From: Actinomycetes bacterium
Lineage (GTDB): Bacteria > Actinomycetota > Acidimicrobiia > Acidimicrobiales > Acidimicrobilacustridaceae
Length of the DNA: 64,000 nt
Direction: 5' to 3'
NCBI GenBank assembly: GCA_029782145.1
Contig: JAKOVH010000016.1
Span: 1 to 64,000, forward strand
The position numbers and the translations under genes were made by a program. Below are positions 59,424 through 64,000 of the stretch, piece after piece. Numbering within the stretch: position 1 is the stretch's first letter; the number at the start of each line of letters is the position of its first letter. The notes under the pieces are model-generated. The model had not been told where the DNA came from, did no database searches, and was given only the letters and a program-made list of their open reading frames with translations.

Positions 59424-61280
59424 TCAGGCCCGGCGGATCTGGGAGAGGTCGCGCACCGCGCCCCGGGCCGCCGAGGTGGTGAGGGCGGCGTAGGCCTGCA
59501 GGGCCAGCGACACGTGCCGGTCGCGGTCGACCGGTGTCCACGCCTGCTCGCCTCGGGCCTCCTGCGCCTCGCGGCGGCGGGCCAGCTCGTCGTCGGGCAC
59601 GTCGAGGGAGATCGTGCGCGCCGGGATGTCGATCACGATGCGGTCGCCGTCGCGCACCAGGCCGATGGCGCCGCCCTCGGCCGCCTCGGGCGAGACGTGC
59701 CCGATCGACAGCCCCGAGGTGCCGCCGGAGAAGCGGCCGTCGGTGAGCAGCGCGCACGCCTTCCCGAGGCCGCGGCTCTTGATGTAGGAGGTCGGGTACA
59801 GCATCTCCTGCATGCCCGGGCCGCCCTTGGGGCCCTCGTAGCGGATCACCACGATGTCGCCGGCCTGCACGTCCTCGCCGAGGATGGCCTCGACGGCGGC
59901 GTCCTGGCTCTCGTACACCTTCGCCGGCCCCGAGAAGCGGAAGATGTCCTCGGAGACGCCGGCGGTCTTCACGATGCAGCCGTCGAGGGCGACGTTGCCG
60001 TAGAGGACGGCGAGGCCGCCCTCGCGGGTGTAGGCGTGCTCGACCGAGCGGATGCATCCGTGCTCCCGGTCGGTGTCGAGCGAGGGCCAGCGGGTGCTCT
60101 GGCTGAACGCCACCTGGGTGGGGATGCCGGCCGGACCCGCCCGCCACAGCTCCCTGGCCTCGGGCGTGCAGGTGGGGCGAATGAGGTCCCACTGGTCGAG
60201 GGCGTCGCCCAGGGTGGCCGAGTGCACCGTGGGCGCCGAGGTGTCGATCAGCCCGGCCCGGTCGAGCTCGCCGAGGATGGCGGGGATGCCACCCGCCCGG
60301 TGCACGTCCTCGACGTGGTAGCGGTCGGTGGCGGGGGCGACCTTGCAGATGTTGGGCACGCGACGGCTGAGGGCGTCGATGTCGGCCATGGTGAAGTCGA
60401 CGCCGCCCTCCTGGGCCGCGGCCAGGATGTGCAGCACGGTGTTGGTGCTGCCGCCCATGGCGATGTCGAGGGCCATGGCGTTGGTGAAGGCGGTGCGGTC
60501 GGCGATGGCGCGGGGGAGGACCGACGCGTCGTCCTTGCCGTACCAGCGCTCGGCGAGGTCGACGACGGTGCGCCCGGCCTGGCGGAACAGCTGCTCGCGG
60601 TCGGCGTGGGTGGCCACCAGCGTGCCGTTCCCCGGCAGCGAGAGGCCGAGCGCCTCGGTGAGGCAGTTCATGGAGTTGGCGGTGAACATGCCCGAGCACG
60701 ACCCGCACGTCGGGCAGGCCGAGCGTTCGACCCGCTCGACGTCCTCGTCGCTCACCGAGGCGTCGCCGGCGGTGACCATGGCCGAGATGAGGTCGACCTT
60801 GACCTCGTTGCCGGCGAGGCGGGTCGTGCCGGCCTCCATCGGCCCGCCCGACACGAACACCGTCGGGATGTTCAGCCGCATGGCCGCCATGAGCATGCCC
60901 GGCGTGATCTTGTCGCAGTTGGAGATGCAGACCAGCGCGTCGGCGCAGTGGGCGTTGACCATGTACTCGACGGCGTCGGCGATGAGATCACGGCTGGGGA
61001 GGCTGTAGAGCATCCCCCCGTGGCCCATGGCGATGCCGTCGTCGACGGCGATGGTGTTGAACTCCTTGGCCACCGCGCCGGCGGCGGTGATCTCCTCGGC
61101 CACCAGCTGGCCCAGGTCCTTGAGGTGCACGTGCCCCGGCACGAACTGGGTGAAGGAGTTGGCGACGGCGACGATGGGCTTGTCGAAGTCGTCGTCGGTC
61201 ATGCCGGTGGCGCGCCACAGGGCGCGGGCACCGGCCATGTTGCGGCCGTGGGTCGTGGTGGCAGAGCGGAGCGCCGGCAT
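59424..61280 (-). CDS. ilvD: Dihydroxy-acid dehydratase
   Basis: The 618-residue enzyme catalyses the third step of valine/isoleucine synthesis. It matches the Escherichia coli-type IlvD in length. It carries [12 protein letters not shown] and [21 protein letters not shown], whose cysteines ligate the Fe-S cluster, and [20 protein letters not shown] near the C-terminus. [10 protein letters not shown] is conserved. It is monocistronic; no other ilv genes lie in this window. Whether the cluster is 4Fe-4S or 2Fe-2S cannot be told from sequence. Confidence 0.97.
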   Translation of the reverse strand: MPALRSATTTHGRNMAGARALWRATGMTDDDFDKPIVAVANSFTQFVPGHVHLKDLGQLVAEEITAAGAVAKEFNTIAVDDGIAMGHGGMLYSLPSRDLIADAVEYMVNAHCADALVCISNCDKITPGMLMAAMRLNIPTVFVSGGPMEAGTTRLAGNEVKVDLISAMVTAGDASVSDEDVERVERSACPTCGSCSGMFTANSMNCLTEALGLSLPGNGTLVATHADREQLFRQAGRTVVDLAERWYGKDDASVLPRAIADRTAFTNAMALDIAMGGSTNTVLHILAAAQEGGVDFTMADIDALSRRVPNICKVAPATDRYHVEDVHRAGGIPAILGELDRAGLIDTSAPTVHSATLGDALDQWDLIRPTCTPEARELWRAGPAGIPTQVAFSQSTRWPSLDTDREHGCIRSVEHAYTREGGLAVLYGNVALDGCIVKTAGVSEDIFRFSGPAKVYESQDAAVEAILGEDVQAGDIVVIRYEGPKGGPGMQEMLYPTSYIKSRGLGKACALLTDGRFSGGTSGLSIGHVSPEAAEGGAIGLVRDGDRIVIDIPARTISLDVPDDELARRREAQEARGEQAWTPVDRDRHVSLALQAYAALTTSAARGAVRDLSQIRRA

Positions 61281-61351
61281 GGCACCGACGCTAACGCGCC
61301 CGCGGTCGGGCCCGACCAGCCGCCACCGGCGTCACGCCGGGCGCCGGGTGG

Positions 61352-61762
61352 TCACTGGTCGAACCACACCGGCGTGGTGCAGGCCGGGTCGCCGTTGTAG
61401 TTCACGAACACCTCCACGCCCTCCTCGAGGTCCTCCAGGGCGTACAGGGTGACGAGGCCGGCCTCGGCGTCGATGTCGTAGGCGCAGTTCGGCTCGTAGG
61501 AGTGGTTGGCGAACGAGACCACCCCGCCGGCGATGCCCGAGCGGCCGTCGACGTCGAAGACGTGGTCGAAGTCGCCGATGCGGGCCGAGCGGGGGAGGAG
61601 CATGAGCGGCGCCACCTCACACGTCTCGTCGGCGGCGACCGGGCGGGTGGTGACCACCCCCCGGCCGTGCGCCGCCCGGGAGGTGACGCGCACCGGCCAC
61701 CCGCCCTCGGGCGGGGTCAGCCGCTCCTCGATGCCGTCGCCTGCGGGCGGGTCGCCGTCCAC
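61352..61762 (-). CDS. SET-domain protein
   Basis: The 136-residue protein has the SET landmarks: GRGVVTTRPV near the start, FANHSYEPNCAYD (NHSxxPN at 86-92, the AdoMet-pocket motif) and EVFVNYN at 117-123. Post-SET cysteines are absent apart from one in PACTTP. SET domains methylate lysines, and small stand-alone bacterial ones are known but of undetermined role. GTG at 61762 is assumed; GTG at 61780 would add six residues. Divergent from the luciferase-like gene. Confidence 0.8.
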   Translation of the reverse strand: MDGDPPAGDGIEERLTPPEGGWPVRVTSRAAHGRGVVTTRPVAADETCEVAPLMLLPRSARIGDFDHVFDVDGRSGIAGGVVSFANHSYEPNCAYDIDAEAGLVTLYALEDLEEGVEVFVNYNGDPACTTPVWFDQ

Positions 61763-61828
61763 GGCTGCACAACCTGGCACAGCCGACGGCGTCGTAGGGT
61801 CTCGGGCCACGACGACAGGAGCACGTGC

Positions 61829-62656
61829 ATGAGGTTCGGGATCCACCTGCCGCAGTTCGGCCGGGCCGCCGGCCCGGAGGCCGTCACCCGCGCGGCGCGC
61901 CTCGCCGAGCAGCTCGGCTTCGCCGACGTGTGGGTGAGCGACCACGTCGCCCAACCGGCGTCGCAGGGCTACCCGTCGCCCTACCTCTTCGACCCGCTGC
62001 TCACCCTCACCTGGGCGGCGGCGGCGACCGAGCGCGTCGAGCTGGGCACGAGCGTGCTGGTGGCCGCGCAGTACCACCCGCTCTGGCTGGCCAACGCCAC
62101 CGCCAGCCTCGACGCCCTGTCCGGCGGTCGGCTCAAGCTGGCGATCGGCGTGGGGTGGAGCGAGGCCGAGTTCGAGGCGCTCGGCCAGGACTTCCACACC
62201 CGGGGCCGGCGCACCGACGAGATCCTCCAGGTCCTCGAGGCGTGCTGGACCACCGACCCCACGTCCTACGAGGGCGAGCACTATCGCCTCGAGGACCTGC
62301 GGGTGCTCCCCAAGCCGGCCCACCCGATCGAGGTGTGGATCGGCGGCGGGAGCGAGGCGGCCTACCGCCGGGCCGCCCGGTTCGGCCGGGGCTTCCAGCT
62401 CATCGGGCTCAAGCCCGACACGGTGGCGGAGCCCATCGCCCGCCTGCGGGCCGACCACCCCGACCCGGCGTCGTTCACCATCTCGCTGCGCACCGGCTGG
62501 GACCCGCAGGGCATGGACGTCGACGAGATCCGCCGCGAGCGGGAGGGCTTCGAGGCGGCCGGCGTGCAGCACGTGGTGGCCGCCCCCTGGCGGTCGGACA
62601 CCGACGCCTGGCTGCGGTCGATGGAGCTGCTGGCCGCCGCGGTCGGGCTGGGATAG
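61829..62656 (+). CDS. Luciferase-like monooxygenase, probably F420-dependent
   Basis: The 275-residue protein has MRFGIHLPQFGRAAGPEAV, ADVWVSDHVAQP, GTSVLVAAQYHPLWLANATASLDALSGGRLKLAIGVGW and IEVWIGGGSEAAYRRAARFGRGF, the TIGR03619-type F420 LLM pattern. CAGGAG lies 6 nt before the ATG. It is only moderately related to the LLM at 5.5 kb. It is convergent with the MBL gene. Substrate unknown. Confidence 0.9.
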   Translation: MRFGIHLPQFGRAAGPEAVTRAARLAEQLGFADVWVSDHVAQPASQGYPSPYLFDPLLTLTWAAAATERVELGTSVLVAAQYHPLWLANATASLDALSGGRLKLAIGVGWSEAEFEALGQDFHTRGRRTDEILQVLEACWTTDPTSYEGEHYRLEDLRVLPKPAHPIEVWIGGGSEAAYRRAARFGRGFQLIGLKPDTVAEPIARLRADHPDPASFTISLRTGWDPQGMDVDEIRREREGFEAAGVQHVVAAPWRSDTDAWLRSMELLAAAVGLG

Positions 62657-62657
62657 A

Positions 62658-62674
62658 GCCCGGCCGGTCCGGGC
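62658..62674. terminator. Short bidirectional hairpin
   Basis: GCCCGG (62658-62663) and CCGGGC (62669-62674) around a 5-nt loop, in the 30-bp gap between convergent genes. Confidence 0.45.
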
Positions 62675-62686
62675 GGCGACCGCCGT

Positions 62687-63961
62687 TCAGACCGGGTCGC
62701 CGTCCCAGCGAGCGAGCTCGGTGCGCAGCCAGCCGTGCTCCCAGAAGCTCTCGTCGCCACCGTGGTCGAGCAGGTGGCGGTGGGCGGAGGCCATCAGGGT
62801 GCGCACGCGGGGATCGTCGGGGCGAACGGCGGCCACCGCCTCGCCGAGCCGGATGGCGAGCACGGCGTCGCCCCGGGCCAGGGCCGCCTCGGCCCGCTCG
62901 AGGGCGGCATCGGGTCCGGCGGCGTCGACCAGCTCGCCCAGGGCCGCCCCGGAGGCGTCGGGGTAGAGCTCGGTGGTCGACTGCAGCGTGAACCAGCCGA
63001 CGTACTGCTCCCAGAACGTGCGCACCGCCCACGCCACCTTGCCGTAGCCCTGCCCCACCCGCAGCTGCGGCGGCAGGGTGATCTCCCGCATCAGGGTCCA
63101 CGGGTCGGTGCCGGCGTTGAACCCCTCGAGGGCACGGTCGTGCACGTAGGTGACGGCGTCGTGGAGGCGCTCGAGCGACGCTTCGATCAGATCGGCGCCC
63201 ACGATCGGGTCGTGCCGGCCGGTGACGAGCACCTCGGGGCGCAGCTCACGCACCATGCGGTTGGTGGCCAGCTGGGGCTCGACGAAGCGGTACTTGTCGC
63301 CCCGCAGCGTGTGCAGGTTGGGGAAGTGCGGGAACAGCGGGCCGAACAGGTTGCTCACCAGGGCGATGCGGTGATCGGGCAGCCAGACCACGCAGCAGTC
63401 GACGGTCTCGCCCACCGCGGCGAGCAGCTCGACGCGCAGCCCGTCGACGTCCATGCCGAGGCGCCGGTCGAAGGTGAGGTCGGGCGTGGGCACCGACTGG
63501 CGCATCGACACGCCGGGGTTCTGCTCGGCGATGCGCCGGGCGTCGGTGCCGAGCATGTCGAACCAGATGCCGGCGGTGCGAGCGCGCAGGCCCGAGATGC
63601 GGCGGTCGTCGGCCTGGCACGCCGGGTTGTTGGCCTGGGCGACGTAGGTCGTGCCCGGCTCGCGGAACAGGTCGACACCGCCGACGTGGTCGACGTGGGC
63701 CTGGGTGGTGACGATCAGGTGGGTGGGCCCGGGGCGCACGGCGTCGAACACCCGCTTGTGGTGCGGTGCCTCGTAGCCCATGCCGGTGTTGACGATGATG
63801 CGCCCGCCGTCGGTGAGCACGAGGTAGGCGGCGGTGGTGCCCCCGGAGCGGTACACCAGCCCGTCGACGATCGGGTGGGCCGGGTCGTCGTAGGCCGGCG
63901 TGAGCAGCTCCTTGCCCGGTCGGGTGTCGATGAGGTGGTCGACCTGGTCCTGGACGTTCAC
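62687..63961 (-). CDS. MBL-fold alkyl-sulfatase-like protein with altered metal motif
   Basis: The 424-residue metallo-beta-lactamase-fold protein belongs to the alkyl-sulfatase-like branch. The metal motif reads TQAHVDHVGG at 86-95, with Gln87 where the first His of HxHxDH normally stands. H89, D91 and H92 are kept. A helical domain (GKVAWAVRTFWEQYVGWF) matches the dimerisation region of alkyl sulfatases, but the C-terminal SCP2-like domain is absent. The GTG start overlaps the upstream gene's stop (GTGA). Loss of one zinc ligand may change metal content or activity. Confidence 0.87.
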   Translation of the reverse strand: MNVQDQVDHLIDTRPGKELLTPAYDDPAHPIVDGLVYRSGGTTAAYLVLTDGGRIIVNTGMGYEAPHHKRVFDAVRPGPTHLIVTTQAHVDHVGGVDLFREPGTTYVAQANNPACQADDRRISGLRARTAGIWFDMLGTDARRIAEQNPGVSMRQSVPTPDLTFDRRLGMDVDGLRVELLAAVGETVDCCVVWLPDHRIALVSNLFGPLFPHFPNLHTLRGDKYRFVEPQLATNRMVRELRPEVLVTGRHDPIVGADLIEASLERLHDAVTYVHDRALEGFNAGTDPWTLMREITLPPQLRVGQGYGKVAWAVRTFWEQYVGWFTLQSTTELYPDASGAALGELVDAAGPDAALERAEAALARGDAVLAIRLGEAVAAVRPDDPRVRTLMASAHRHLLDHGGDESFWEHGWLRTELARWDGDPV

Positions 63962-64000
63962 GTGACCTCGATCCGTACGTCAGGGAAGGCGTCGAGGTAG
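63958..64000 (-). CDS. C-terminal end of a gene running in from the right edge
   Basis: Only the last 13 codons are visible, reading YLDAFPDVRIEVT and a TGA (63960-63958). The stop overlaps the GTG of the MBL gene by 4 nt, the coupling pattern common in this window, which is the main evidence that this is coding. Product unknown. Confidence 0.5.
   Translation of the reverse strand, partial: YLDAFPDVRIEVT

Overview
The window is GC-rich, gene-dense chromosomal DNA from an actinobacterium. The gene content best fits the class Acidimicrobiia (Iamia/Ilumatobacter-like). Supporting evidence: repeated DUF222/13E12 HNH proteins, deazaflavin (F420)-type enzymes (two luciferase-like monooxygenases, a Ddn-type and an Rv1155-type protein), a wax-ester-synthase-like acyltransferase, many acyl-CoA enzymes and TetR regulators, frequent GTG starts and 4-nt ATGA/GTGA stop-start overlaps. 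The class assignment is inference: no rRNA, tRNA or taxonomic marker is present.

Layout. 0-1.4 kb: an accessory-looking stretch with a ribbon-helix-helix gene running off the left edge, and a zinc-ribbon protein fused to an AbiEi-like domain, preceded by a 13-codon leader and flanked by hairpins. 1.5-7.2 kb: an ArsR/SRPBCC pair with a palindromic operator, an alkyl sulfatase, a TetR divergent from an F420-type oxidoreductase and a luciferase-like monooxygenase, and a crotonase. 7.2-9.7 kb: a divergent arsenic locus (arsC-arsR facing arsI/cadI-like and ACR3). 9.7-11.1 kb and 25.8-27.2 kb: two closely related DUF222-HNH genes in inverted orientation, bracketing about 15 kb. Between them: a crotonase, two P450s with a TetR and a lipoprotein, a Ddn-type oxidoreductase, a thiolase-like/DUF35 pair, nitroreductase, amidase remnant, GH114-like protein, acyl-CoA synthetase, CMD protein, and a PilZ/diguanylate cyclase pair. 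27.5-45.8 kb: a CDF-type transporter, an amidohydrolase lacking its HxH motif, short-chain dehydrogenases, esterase, NADH pyrophosphatase, a small-protein/membrane-protein pair, crotonase, an aldehyde dehydrogenase-reductase operon, a HerA-type ATPase and a duplicated SnoaL-like protein. 45.9-57.8 kb: a third DUF222-HNH gene, HD phosphohydrolase, acyl-CoA dehydrogenase, acyl-CoA ligase with a citryl-CoA-lyase-like gene, nitroreductase, WS/DGAT, patatin, amidohydrolase and TetR. 57.8-64 kb: an ABC substrate-binding lipoprotein, ilvD, a SET protein, a second luciferase-like monooxygenase and a metallo-beta-lactamase protein.

Functionally, most genes belong to lipid/acyl-CoA and xenobiotic catabolism under small local regulators whose operators are visible as palindromes. 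Only the arsenic locus and IlvD have textbook-clear roles. I see no CRISPR array, transposase, integrase, tRNA or rRNA.

The most unusual items are a 47-nt near-perfect palindrome at 52.6 kb, a 40-bp palindromic repeat in three copies of which one forms the end of a TetR gene, the inverted DUF222 pair with conserved promoters and leaders, the leader-coupled zinc-ribbon/AbiEi-like fusion, and several enzymes lacking a canonical catalytic residue. No single novel multi-gene system can be claimed from the sequence alone.
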